15,931 nucleotides of DNA from NCBI GenBank assembly GCA_002499185.1, contig DAKN01000032.1, positions 1 to 15,931 on the forward strand, given 5' to 3'. A model generated the notes under the pieces. That model was not told where the DNA came from and ran no database searches. It saw only the letters and a list, made by a program, of their open reading frames with translations. The stretch comes from Candidatus Pacearchaeota archaeon UBA284 (lineage in GTDB: Archaea; Nanobdellota; Nanobdellia; Pacearchaeales; UBA284). The first letter of the stretch is position 1. Every line of letters begins with the position of its first letter. The translations under genes and the position numbers were made by a program. Shown one piece after another: positions 1 through 7,971 of this stretch.

Positions 1-3000
1 CTGTTAACAATCAAAACATCCGAGACACTTGCACCAGTATAATTTTGTGTTGCACTTACATTACATACATAATTGTAATTTCCAGCTCCTAAAATAACTG
101 CAATATTATTTTCACTTGTAACATCAATACCATCTCTCCATAACATTGCTGAAGCTTCTGGATTTGTGCAAGAGCACGAAGCTGTTGTCGCTGTTCCATA
201 AACAGCAGGATTTGGATTTAGTGTCAATGAACATGTTGAAATAGCAAGATTTATCGTTGCATAATAATTTATCGTTGCATTGTAATGACTTTCATCTCCT
301 GAACTAAATGCCATATATTGATAATATCCTACAGCCAAATTAGAAATATCTGTTTGTGGTGATGTGCCATTTGCTATCAAAGTTCCATTTCTGAATATTG
401 AAACATATCCGTAAGGTGTTGTTCCAGTTGCATTTACGGCAGTTGGATAGTTTATAGTAATATTATTTTCAATTCCATTTAAATATAAATGAACTTCTCC
501 CGGAAGTTTTGGAATTACTTCTAAAATATTTGAAACACTTGCACTTGTGTAATTCTGGCTTCCACTTGTATTGCATACATAAGTATAATTTCCAATTGGA
601 AGTATCGTTAAATCAGGATTGCTTACTAAAATACCATTTCTAAATAATTCTACAATAACCTCGTTGTTATTTGCAGAACAAGAAACATTTGCAACGGTTC
701 CTTCATATATTGTCCAATTTGGAGCGAATAAAGTTAATATTGTTGTTGCCTGATTTATTGTTAAAATTCTTGTTATTGAACCGGAAGTATAATTCTCATT
801 TCCACTCGTGTTGTAAATATAATTATAAATACCTGCTGATAATTCTAAAATTTCTGGATTTGTTGTTAATAAATCATTTCTATATAAATCAAAATTTAAT
901 CCGGATTGTCCAAGTATTGTATTCCATGCAGAAACATTTGTAGCAATAGGATAATCATAGGTTTGATCGCTTTCTGTTCCATTTATTGCGATATGCATTA
1001 AAGTAGTTGGATCTGCTTGTAAAATCAAATAATCCAAGGATTGGCTTGCTCCACTATAATTTTGTGTTTCTCCAACAGAACAATTTATTAAATGTGTTCC
1101 TGCAGATAAAATTACCGAAGTATTGTTTATTGCAATATTTCCGTCAATGGTTAAAATGCTATTTTCTTCTGGATTTGTGCAAGAGCATGTTGGTGTTATT
1201 GCAGTTCCATAAATCTGTGGACTTGCGGGAGCAACATCTAAAATGCAAACAGAAGGATAAATTAAAACAGCATATGCTAAAATTCCTGTTGAATTTTGAT
1301 TTAACATTTCATCATTTGCATACCAAATATAATTGTAATTTCCAGCAGCTAAATCATTTATAGTATATGTACAAGTTGTTATTTGTGCAGGCAGGTTTGG
1401 AGTACATACTGGGGTGTAATTAACATTTTCAAACTCAAAAACAACATTAGTTACAGCAATATTATCTTGCCAGTCAATTGAGAATAAATATGGGCCATTT
1501 CCATAAACATTTCCACTTGTAGGAATAACAAATTCATTACTCCAATTTGGTGCCTCTGAATCAACAATTCCAAAATAAACAGTTCTTTGTCTAAAATTGT
1601 TGCTTAAATTAGCATCATCAAATCCAATAATTGTTGTATTTACAGAGATATTATAAAAGCCATTGTAATTTTCAGTATTAACCAATTGAGCATCTGCATA
1701 ATAATATGAGTTAACAACATCATCATAATCATATCCTAAGAAAAAATTATTTGTTGAATTTTCTAGATTAAATGTTGTATTTACTGCTTCTGGCTGTGTT
1801 CCATAATTATTTACTCTTGTTCTTATAGTATAATTTTCTCCAGCAACTAAAACTGCGGGGTTGCTTATTATATCTGTTCCATTAATGTGGGTTATTCTTA
1901 TTCCATTTGTTGAATTAACATAGCTATCTAATATTCCTATGTCATGTAATCTTATTGCAAAAAACCAAGTTTCACTTATTCCTATTGCTGAAAGTGAATC
2001 TGTGCATTCAACCCTCCAAGAATGATTTCCATAAGCGATTCCATCTATATTAATCGTCTGCAAAGTATCATTTGTTGTTAAAACAGTTTGATTTGCAATA
2101 TCATCTAAATATAATATACAATTAAAGGAATTATCTAAATCATCTGTTGCAATAAAGCTAAAGGAAATATCTTGCTGGTTTTCATAAATTGTATTATTTA
2201 CTGGAGATATTAAATTAACGATTGGAGCAGAATTTGCGGTTTCAACAATTACAAAATGTGTCGCAAAACTTTCAGTATAATTTTGATTTTCTGGATAATA
2301 GGCAGTAATATTATAGATTCCAGCATCTGGGAAAATTAAAACATCAGAATATGGGCTCGCACCATTGTAAATTTCTATGCTATTATTATATACTATAATA
2401 TCTCCAGTTATTGGATTTATTAAATTTGCAAAAACAGGAATTAAATCTGTTGTGGTTGCATTTATATCTCCATCCGTATTATTCAATAATAATTGTATTG
2501 AGGAATTTTGTCTGAAAATTGTTAAAACATCCGAGACACTTGCACCAGTATAATTTTGTGTTGCACTTACATTACATACATAATTGTAATTTCCAGCTCC
2601 TAAAATAACTGCAATATTATTTTCACTTGTAACATCAATACCATCTCTCCATAACATTGCTGAAGCTTCTGGATTTGTGCAAGAGCACGAAGCTGTTGTC
2701 GCTGTTCCATAAACAGCAGGATTTGGATTTAGTGTCAATGAACATGTTGAATCATATTGACTTACAGTCAATATTCTCGTGATTATTTCTTCAGAATAAT
2801 TTTGGCTTTGTGGATAATGATAAGTATAATTGTAAACACCAACACCTAATGTTAAAATTTCTGTTGCAGGACTTCCCATAGCAACATTTATTCCATTTCT
2901 GTAAAGAATTGCATTTGCTGTTGCTTGTGTTGTTTCAACCCAGCCAGTTGCATTGCTTTCTGTTCCATAAACAATGCTCAAATCAGATTCAATTCCATTT

Positions 3001-3998
3001 AATGCTAAATGTGCATTTGGATTTGCCTGATTTATTAAGTATGTATCTAAAATTTCTGCTGAAGCAAAATTTGGTGTTTCTACAACATAACATCTGTAAT
3101 TGTGTAAACCTGCTTCAAGAATTGTTGCAAAATTATTTTCTGTTATAGTTACGTCATTGCCATTTCTTTCTAAAATAGCAGTTGTTTCAGTTATTGGACC
3201 AATAGTACTTATACATGAACATGATGCAGTTACAGCAACACCATATACCTGTGGACTTAATGGATTAAATGTTAAATCACACTGGGTTGGAATTAAAACA
3301 TTATTTACGGTCACATTCCATGTTCTAACTGCTGTTCCGCCTTTATTGTCATAAACAATTACATAAACAATATGATTTCCTGCAGAAAAATAATCTGCAT
3401 TATAAGTAAAAGAATCTGTAATTGAAACATTATTTCCGTCTATTTTCCAGAGATAATTTATAGGATCATTATTTGGATCATAAGCAGAAACTGAAAAATC
3501 AAGTTGTGAATTCTCATTCATGATTGGGGTTGAACTAACCGGATTGTATGCTGTGATTATAGGATCTTGATTAAATCCATCAAAAATAATTGTAACAGTT
3601 GAAGAATCTTTAACATTATTTCCCTTGTCTTTTGTTTTTGCATAATAAGTATGTACTGCTTGATTTGGCTCGTTGATTACTTTAACAAAAGTACAAGTAG
3701 TCATCAAATTGCAGTTTTTTTGATCTATCATAACATTATCTTGATAAATCTGTATCCATTGTATTCCCGCATTATCCCCCACATCGGTTGCAACAGCAGT
3801 TAATGTTGCAATCATTGTTGTATGTTGAGTGTCTGAACTTAAAGTTATTGATGGAGCAATATCTATTCCTTTTCCATCTCCAGAAATTATCCCTATTTCA
3901 TCATCAATCAAATAAGATGCCGGAACTAAAAATAAAGGTATTAACATTATAGAGATGAAACTAAATAAAATTGCCCTTGCCTTTTTTGATTCAAACAT
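1..3998 (-). CDS. Giant secreted protein of tandem Ig-like modules (5' part, runs off left edge)
   Basis: Read on the minus strand, the frame is open without a stop from ATG at 3998-3996 to base 1, giving 1332 codons; the C-terminus lies outside the window. The N-terminus is a signal peptide (basic MFESKKAR, then a hydrophobic stretch to about residue 29). A PKD-like domain follows at about 144-235, with the family's typical YDPNNDPINYLWKIDG stretch. From about 238 there are roughly 80-residue beta-sandwich modules of two alternating types: A (two Cys in an SCSCTNPE-like motif, then GNYNY.C and QNYTGAS; near 240, 417, 917, 1088, 1254) and B (HL.LNGIES type; near 330, 498, 1001, 1168). Residues 591-910 differ, including a CARDB-like stretch. 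Asn-X-Ser/Thr sites are abundant. I infer a glycosylated surface or adhesion protein. A probable promoter lies directly upstream, 46 bases after the barrel-like gene. The binding target is unknown. Confidence 0.88.
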   Translation of the reverse strand, partial: MFESKKARAILFSFISIMLIPLFLVPASYLIDDEIGIISGDGKGIDIAPSITLSSDTQHTTMIATLTAVATDVGDNAGIQWIQIYQDNVMIDQKNCNLMTTCTFVKVINEPNQAVHTYYAKTKDKGNNVKDSSTVTIIFDGFNQDPIITAYNPVSSTPIMNENSQLDFSVSAYDPNNDPINYLWKIDGNNVSITDSFTYNADYFSAGNHIVYVIVYDNKGGTAVRTWNVTVNNVLIPTQCDLTFNPLSPQVYGVAVTASCSCISTIGPITETTAILERNGNDVTITENNFATILEAGLHNYRCYVVETPNFASAEILDTYLINQANPNAHLALNGIESDLSIVYGTESNATGWVETTQATANAILYRNGINVAMGSPATEILTLGVGVYNYTYHYPQSQNYSEEIITRILTVSQYDSTCSLTLNPNPAVYGTATTASCSCTNPEASAMLWRDGIDVTSENNIAVILGAGNYNYVCNVSATQNYTGASVSDVLTIFRQNSSIQLLLNNTDGDINATTTDLIPVFANLINPITGDIIVYNNSIEIYNGASPYSDVLIFPDAGIYNITAYYPENQNYTESFATHFVIVETANSAPIVNLISPVNNTIYENQQDISFSFIATDDLDNSFNCILYLDDIANQTVLTTNDTLQTINIDGIAYGNHSWRVECTDSLSAIGISETWFFAIRLHDIGILDSYVNSTNGIRITHINGTDIISNPAVLVAGENYTIRTRVNNYGTQPEAVNTTFNLENSTNNFFLGYDYDDVVNSYYYADAQLVNTENYNGFYNISVNTTIIGFDDANLSNNFRQRTVYFGIVDSEAPNWSNEFVIPTSGNVYGNGPYLFSIDWQDNIAVTNVVFEFENVNYTPVCTPNLPAQITTCTYTINDLAAGNYNYIWYANDEMLNQNSTGILAYAVLIYPSVCILDVAPASPQIYGTAITPTCSCTNPEENSILTIDGNIAINNTSVILSAGTHLINCSVGETQNYSGASQSLDYLILQADPTTLMHIAINGTESDQTYDYPIATNVSAWNTILGQSGLNFDLYRNDLLTTNPEILELSAGIYNYIYNTSGNENYTSGSITRILTINQATTILTLFAPNWTIYEGTVANVSCSANNNEVIVELFRNGILVSNPDLTILPIGNYTYVCNTSGSQNYTSASVSNILEVIPKLPGEVHLYLNGIENNITINYPTAVNATGTTPYGYVSIFRNGTLIANGTSPQTDISNLAVGYYQYMAFSSGDESHYNATINYYATINLAISTCSLTLNPNPAVYGTATTASCSCTNPEASAMLWRDGIDVTSENNIAVILGAGNYNYVCNVSATQNYTGASVSDVLIVN
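13..240 (-). repeat. 228-bp perfect intragenic direct repeat, copy at the left edge
   Basis: This stretch is base-for-base identical to 2524-2751, in the same orientation and reading frame, 2511 bp (837 codons) away. It encodes one complete type-A Ig-like module, about residues 1254-1328 of the giant protein. Identity stops abruptly on both sides. Other A modules in the gene, such as the one near 1140-1250, share the protein pattern but differ at many bases. Confidence 0.97.
250..285 (-). repeat. 18-bp tandem duplication in the giant surface gene
   Basis: Two adjacent 18-base units beginning TTTATCGTTGCAT (250 and 268) differ at two bases near their ends. They encode a local six-residue duplication (NATINY then YATINL). 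The repeat sits ten bases beyond the end of the 228-bp repeat copy. Confidence 0.85.
2524..2751 (-). repeat. 228-bp perfect intragenic direct repeat, internal copy
   Basis: Partner of 13-240, identical over all 228 bases. It encodes the type-A module at about residues 417-491. The following module differs from what the other copy shows, so only this single module has been copied or homogenised. Confidence 0.97.
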
Positions 3999-4025
3999 TT
4001 TATTATTTGATTATTATATTCTCTT

Positions 4026-4035
4026 AATTAAATAT
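4026..4035 (-). promoter_or_regulatory. Candidate TATA box of the giant surface gene
   Basis: On the minus strand this reads ATATTTAATT, centred about 32 bases before the ATG at 3998. That would give a leader of only a few bases, and no Shine-Dalgarno motif is visible. It lies between the stop of the barrel-like gene and the giant gene. The region is very AT-rich, so the call is tentative; readthrough from the upstream gene is also possible. Confidence 0.4.
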
Positions 4036-4044
4036 CTTAAACTA

Positions 4045-5616
4045 TTAAAAGTTAAGCGATCCCTCAAATGTAACAGCTTTCTTATCATTATCATAGCCAA
4101 TTCCTAACGTTGGACTTCCGGAATGTTTTTTTAAAGTTCCAGACACGCCCGTATAATTTTTTCCAATTTTTCCAACAACTGAAAAATTATTATTCGAATA
4201 ACCGCCGTAACCATAAACATCTGGTTTTTTAAAATCAACCCCTGCTCCTAAGATTAATGATGGAGAGTAATTGCCCATTTGTGAGAAGTAATCTCCTTCT
4301 AATCCCGCAGATAATAATTTCTTTGTATCTTCGCTATAAACAACACTTTCTTCAAGATTTCTTTTATTTTCATAATATTTTTTTGAGCGATAATTTTGAT
4401 CTCTTAAATTTTCAAGCAATATATTGGAATTTACAACATTGTCAAATCCTATTGGTGCAACAATTCCCAAATTAAAGGCTGTTGAACTCGGTGAAAAATT
4501 TAAAGAACCGTTGAATATTGCTCCTTGATTGTTGTATTTTTCTAATTTTGCTAAAGGATATGTAAAATCAATACCTAATTCATTTTGATTCGGCGTAGTA
4601 TGGCTTGTTGTAAGTCTAACTTCTCCACTATATGGGAGATCATAAGATACATTAGCTCTTATTCCAAATTCATTGTTTTTGCTTTCAACATCTGTCTTAG
4701 CATATAGGGGATTTATAGTTGAAGAATTAAATCCAATATTTGTTGAATCATTATTTACAATAACGAGGGTATTTCCATGCACATTTGTTCTTGTTGATCC
4801 AGATAATGTTTGTTCTGCTTTGGATTTATCTAAAAATATCTTTGACGAAATTTTTGAACTTAAAAATCCAGATCCTAATTTACCCCAATCTTTTTCAAAA
4901 CCGGTTTCAAGAATAGAAACCTTTCTTTTATTATAAACACCCGAATTTAAGAGAGTATAATTATTTATGTTTACATTTGTTTCAGTAACTATCGGAATTC
5001 CTTCTTGATTTATTGAATCTCTGTCAAAAGTACTTGAATTGTATATATTATTAATTCTATCTTTAATATCACTTACTTGAAAATATTGTCCAAAATTAAG
5101 AAAAACATTTGTTTCCTTACCTATCTTTTTAGATGCTCCTGCTGAAAAGAAATTTGCAGTTTGTTCAATATTGCTTTTTGCAATTTCTGATTCTGTTGCA
5201 GAACCATTTGATAAAACAAAATTTCTATCTGTATTTGTATTTATTTCATAATTAGATCTTTTAATGTCTAAACCGCCTAATGCTTGTACACCGATACTTT
5301 CAAATTTTTTTCCAAGATTTAATAATGCTTGAACTTCTTTTTGATCTGTTCTAAAATCTAAAGCATGATAATTGAAAGCAAAACTTCCAAAAAGGTCATC
5401 TTGGTTTAAAGAAACATAAGGATTTACTCCTCTTTGCGAACCAATCCACATATTAACTCCACCGGCATTAAAATAATAATCGGCATAATCTGTTATTGAA
5501 GAAGACTGTTTGTAAACACTAATATCTGAAGATTTTGGAACAGCATTTGCAATTTTTGCACCACTTGTCAATAATGCAGATGCCAATAAAAATTTTAAGG
5601 CGTTTTTAAATTTCAT
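4045..5616 (-). CDS. Secreted beta-barrel-like protein resembling outer-membrane proteins
   Basis: 523 residues. The N-terminus is a classical signal peptide (MKFKNALKF, hydrophobic LLASALL, then ANA with likely cleavage after residue 25). The mature chain has no cysteine and no hydrophobic helix. It shows many amphipathic beta-strands in which polar and hydrophobic/aromatic residues alternate, separated by Asn/Ser/Asp/Gly turns, especially at about 320-420 and 440-523. It ends in GSLNF, so the last residue is Phe, as in the C-terminal strand of many Gram-negative outer-membrane barrels. I do not recognise a family. A large extracellular beta-solenoid or surface-layer component would be an alternative. 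It has its own TATA box, and the start is preceded by AAGGGA three bases upstream. The giant Ig-like gene lies 46 bases downstream on the same strand, so the two products may be displayed together. Function is inferred only. Confidence 0.85.
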   Translation of the reverse strand: MKFKNALKFLLASALLTSGAKIANAVPKSSDISVYKQSSSITDYADYYFNAGGVNMWIGSQRGVNPYVSLNQDDLFGSFAFNYHALDFRTDQKEVQALLNLGKKFESIGVQALGGLDIKRSNYEINTNTDRNFVLSNGSATESEIAKSNIEQTANFFSAGASKKIGKETNVFLNFGQYFQVSDIKDRINNIYNSSTFDRDSINQEGIPIVTETNVNINNYTLLNSGVYNKRKVSILETGFEKDWGKLGSGFLSSKISSKIFLDKSKAEQTLSGSTRTNVHGNTLVIVNNDSTNIGFNSSTINPLYAKTDVESKNNEFGIRANVSYDLPYSGEVRLTTSHTTPNQNELGIDFTYPLAKLEKYNNQGAIFNGSLNFSPSSTAFNLGIVAPIGFDNVVNSNILLENLRDQNYRSKKYYENKRNLEESVVYSEDTKKLLSAGLEGDYFSQMGNYSPSLILGAGVDFKKPDVYGYGGYSNNNFSVVGKIGKNYTGVSGTLKKHSGSPTLGIGYDNDKKAVTFEGSLNF

Positions 5617-5659
5617 TTTTCCCTTAGCTTTACCTAACCTTAAAATAAATAATTATTCG

Positions 5660-5669
5660 GTTTATAAAT
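5660..5669 (-). promoter_or_regulatory. TATA box of the barrel-like gene
   Basis: ATTTATAAAC on the minus strand is a close match to the archaeal TATA consensus, centred about 49 bases before the ATG at 5616. Transcription would start near 5638 and give a leader of about 22 bases that includes the purine-rich AAGGGA. The core TTTATAAA is palindromic. Confidence 0.6.
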
Positions 5670-5716
5670 GTTTTGTTTGTAATCACTATTCTGTTTCTAC
5701 AAAACCATCATAAATC

Positions 5717-5730
5717 TTATAAAATATATA
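5717..5730 (+). promoter_or_regulatory. TATA box of the lamin-tail-domain gene
   Basis: TTATAAAATATATA is centred about 21 bases before the ATG at 5745, consistent with a leaderless or nearly leaderless transcript. It lies downstream of an alternative in-frame ATG at 5673 and therefore argues for the 5745 start. It is divergent to the promoter near 5665. Confidence 0.6.
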
Positions 5731-5744
5731 TTACAACATATATT

Positions 5745-7205
5745 ATGCAGAACATATTTGAAAAATTTTCAATTATTTTTTTAATTTTATCCTTTATTTT
5801 ATTGATCGAATTATCTTCTGGAGACATTTTTATTAACGAAGTTATGCCGCATACAAATAATTCCTGGAAAGATGAATGGATTGAAATTTATAATTCCGGT
5901 TCAGAAATAATAAATCTTTCTGGATGGAAAATAGGAGATAAAGCAAGCAATGACACTATTATTTCTTTGATAATATATCCAGAAAATTATGCACTTATCG
6001 TAGATACTAATACCAATTTGAATGGAAATTATGGGTGTGATTCTTTTTCAATTACTCAAGAAAGTTGTATAGAATTTTTAACAATAGGTTCTGGATTAAA
6101 TGATTATAATGAAAGTATTTTTTTGTATGATAATGAAATAAATCTAATAGATCTTTTTGAATATGTTGAAGATATAAAATCTGTGGGAAAATCTTGGAAT
6201 AGAAATCAATCAAATATTTGGGCATGCATTCCAACACCGGGAATTAAGAATAATTGCACACAAAATCAAACAAATTCAACAAATCAAACAACAAATAATA
6301 CTAATTCTACAAATCCATCAGATGAATCTTTTATTGACATATTAAATTATCCCGAAAATACCCGGTTTGGCAAGATAATAAAAATAGATTTTCATGTTTA
6401 CAAAGGCAATACGGGAAAATATGCAATTTATGCTTATATTGAAAATGAAGATGGCGATAAAATAAGTAGCACAGCAAAAGTTCATGCAGGAAATTCCTCT
6501 TCTTCAAGCAAATATAAAGATTATTATTTTGAAAATGTTGAAATCGAACTTAAATGTTTAAATGAAGAAGAAAATTACGAGCTTGTTGTTTATGGATTAG
6601 ATGTTGAAGACAGGGAAGATATATCTATAGATTCTTGCAATGAAGAAAATACTGCTACGATAACAGAATCTGGAAAAATAGAATATTATGTGAATAATCG
6701 GGAAAATTCATATATTGGGAAAACAATCATTACGTCTGTTCAAATTATTAATAACGAAAATAAAGATTACATTTTTTCTATATGGACTTATATTTTCAGG
6801 GGTTCGAAATGTTATTCTTGCATTGAAGATAGAGAAGAGAATATGCAAGAAATCTTTATTTCATCAAAATCAGAATCTGAGATTTATTTAGAAAATATTG
6901 TTGAAGATGCAGAAGAAGGAGAATATAATCTTAAAATAAAAATATTAAAACAAGGATTGAAAACTCCAAAAGAGTTTACTTTTCCAATTTATTTGGAAAA
7001 GTCAGATTTAAAAGACACCAAAACACAAGCAATTGATATTGCTTCAGATAATTATATCTCTGGAAATGTGATGAACAATTTTGATGAATTTGGAAATTAT
7101 AGGGAAGTAAAATCTAAAAAATCGGAAATTATGGAAATACTGCCATATATCATATCAACTATTTCTTTGCTTTTTTGTGTTTTTCTTCTTTTAAAAAAGA
7201 TTTAA
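5745..7205 (+). CDS. Membrane-anchored surface protein with lamin-tail domain
   Basis: 486 residues from the chosen ATG. An in-frame ATG 24 codons earlier lies upstream of the TATA box and would put a polar stretch before the signal peptide. Layout: signal peptide at about 1-24; lamin-tail domain (LTD, an Ig-fold) at about 25-166 with the hallmarks IFINEV, EWIEIYN.G and LSGWKIGD; an Asn/Thr-rich linker at about 169-192 full of Asn-X-Ser/Thr sites; two further beta-rich regions at about 195-305 and 310-418; a transmembrane helix at about 464-483 ending in LLLKKI. LTDs occur in archaeal and bacterial secreted proteins as presumed binding modules. I infer a glycosylated extracellular protein anchored by its C-terminus. 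No catalytic motif is seen. The stop codon lies inside the promoter of the next gene. Confidence 0.9.
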   Translation: MQNIFEKFSIIFLILSFILLIELSSGDIFINEVMPHTNNSWKDEWIEIYNSGSEIINLSGWKIGDKASNDTIISLIIYPENYALIVDTNTNLNGNYGCDSFSITQESCIEFLTIGSGLNDYNESIFLYDNEINLIDLFEYVEDIKSVGKSWNRNQSNIWACIPTPGIKNNCTQNQTNSTNQTTNNTNSTNPSDESFIDILNYPENTRFGKIIKIDFHVYKGNTGKYAIYAYIENEDGDKISSTAKVHAGNSSSSSKYKDYYFENVEIELKCLNEEENYELVVYGLDVEDREDISIDSCNEENTATITESGKIEYYVNNRENSYIGKTIITSVQIINNENKDYIFSIWTYIFRGSKCYSCIEDREENMQEIFISSKSESEIYLENIVEDAEEGEYNLKIKILKQGLKTPKEFTFPIYLEKSDLKDTKTQAIDIASDNYISGNVMNNFDEFGNYREVKSKKSEIMEILPYIISTISLLFCVFLLLKKI

Positions 7206-7208
7206 AAG
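7201..7208 (+). promoter_or_regulatory. TATA-like box overlapping the upstream stop codon
   Basis: TTTAAAAG is centred about 26 bases before the ATG at 7230 and contains the TAA stop (7203-7205) of the lamin-tail gene. A run of six T (7212-7217) follows and could end the upstream transcript. There is no Shine-Dalgarno motif before 7230, which fits a leaderless mRNA. Confidence 0.5.
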
Positions 7209-7229
7209 CCCTTTTTTCTAAATCCTAAT

Positions 7230-7799
7230 ATGGATTCAAAAGAAATAAATGATAAAATAAAAGAAGGCTGGCTTAGAGCAAACATTATTTTTGAAGTAAT
7301 CGGAAAACCCGCAGAACATATTATAGAGGCATTGAATAAACTAGTTGAGGTAATAAAACAAGATAAAAAGATTATAATAATTTCAAGCAAAGTTAATGAT
7401 GCTATTGAAACAGAAAACGAATTCTTTTCTTCATTTTTAGAATTGGATATTCTATTAAAAGATTCCAAGAAAATAGTAGAATTTGTCTTTGATTACATGC
7501 CAGCATCAATTGAAATATCTGAACCAAGCAATTTTAATTTTAAATTAGACGAAATGAATGGACTATTAAATGATCTTGCCACCAAATTGCATAAATACGA
7601 TGGAGCATTAAAACAGGTAAATCTAGAAAAAGAAATATTATTCGGCCATATCCAAGAAATAAAAAAAGCATTAGAAGCAAAAGGAATAAAATTAATTAGA
7701 CAAGAAGTAAAAAAAGAGGAAACAAAAGAAGAGCAAAAAGAGAAAAGCAAGAAAGATACAGAAAAGAAAGAAGATAAGCAAAAAAAGAAAACGAAATAA
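7230..7799 (+). CDS. Conserved archaeal protein of unknown function with Lys/Glu-rich tail
   Basis: 189 residues, with no signal peptide or membrane segment, so probably cytosolic. The first ~150 residues form a mixed alpha/beta domain. It opens with the stretch KEGWLRANIIFEVIGKPAEH, which resembles a hypothetical protein I recall from DPANN genomes (memory only, no search). The strands FFSSFLELDILL and IVEFVFDYMPASIEI follow, then a helical section at about 110-150. Residues from about 157 to the end are almost entirely Lys/Glu/Gln/Asp, which is likely disordered or a charged coil. The tail is encoded by a strand that is more than 90% purine (7702-7797). No active-site motif is apparent. The gene starts 24 bases after the lamin-tail gene but probably has its own promoter. 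Confidence 0.88.
   Translation: MDSKEINDKIKEGWLRANIIFEVIGKPAEHIIEALNKLVEVIKQDKKIIIISSKVNDAIETENEFFSSFLELDILLKDSKKIVEFVFDYMPASIEISEPSNFNFKLDEMNGLLNDLATKLHKYDGALKQVNLEKEILFGHIQEIKKALEAKGIKLIRQEVKKEETKEEQKEKSKKDTEKKEDKQKKKTK
7702..7797 (+). other. Polypurine tract encoding the charged tail
   Basis: About 96 bases with fewer than ten isolated pyrimidines. It encodes the Lys/Glu tail of the 189-residue protein. Composition bias from the amino acids explains it, so an independent DNA function is not required. Confidence 0.6.
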
Positions 7800-7808
7800 T
7801 CAAGAGGG

Positions 7809-7845
7809 TAATCAGCAATGACCAAAATCTGATTAATTCTTTAAT
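7809..7845 (+). terminator. Candidate terminator after the 189-residue gene
   Basis: A 7-bp inverted repeat TAATCAG (7809-7815) / CTGATTA (7829-7835) with a 13-base loop begins ten bases after the stop and is followed by T-rich sequence. It lies in a 172-bp convergent gap. The remainder of the gap, to 7971, is AT-rich with several T and A tracts that could serve as archaeal terminators for either strand. Nothing else is seen there. Confidence 0.4.
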
Positions 7846-7971
7846 TTAATTCCAAGATTTTAAAACAATTATCCCACTTATTATATAATGATTTCCTTGG
7901 TTTATTTTATTCATCAACGTGATATTAAAAATAGTTTTTAAATATTAAATAAAAATAATTCTCTACTTAAT

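Noticed and set aside
671..3354. Several 70-120 codon open frames on the plus strand opposite the giant gene
   Set aside because: Their translations are Leu/His/Asn-rich antisense readings of a continuous 1332-codon minus-strand frame with coherent domains; no promoter or start context.
1..4000. CRISPR array or satellite explanation for the recurring short motifs (such as ATAATTGTAATTTCCAGC)
   Set aside because: Motif spacing follows protein modules of about 240-250 bases in one reading frame and copies diverge at silent sites; there are no uniform repeats with unique spacers.
4257..4936. Plus-strand open frames opposite the barrel-like gene
   Set aside because: Antisense shadows; the minus frame has a signal peptide, its own promoter and coherent strand periodicity.
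5673..5744. Upstream ATG of the lamin-tail gene
   Set aside because: It precedes the TATA box at 5717-5730 and would add 24 residues ahead of a complete signal peptide.
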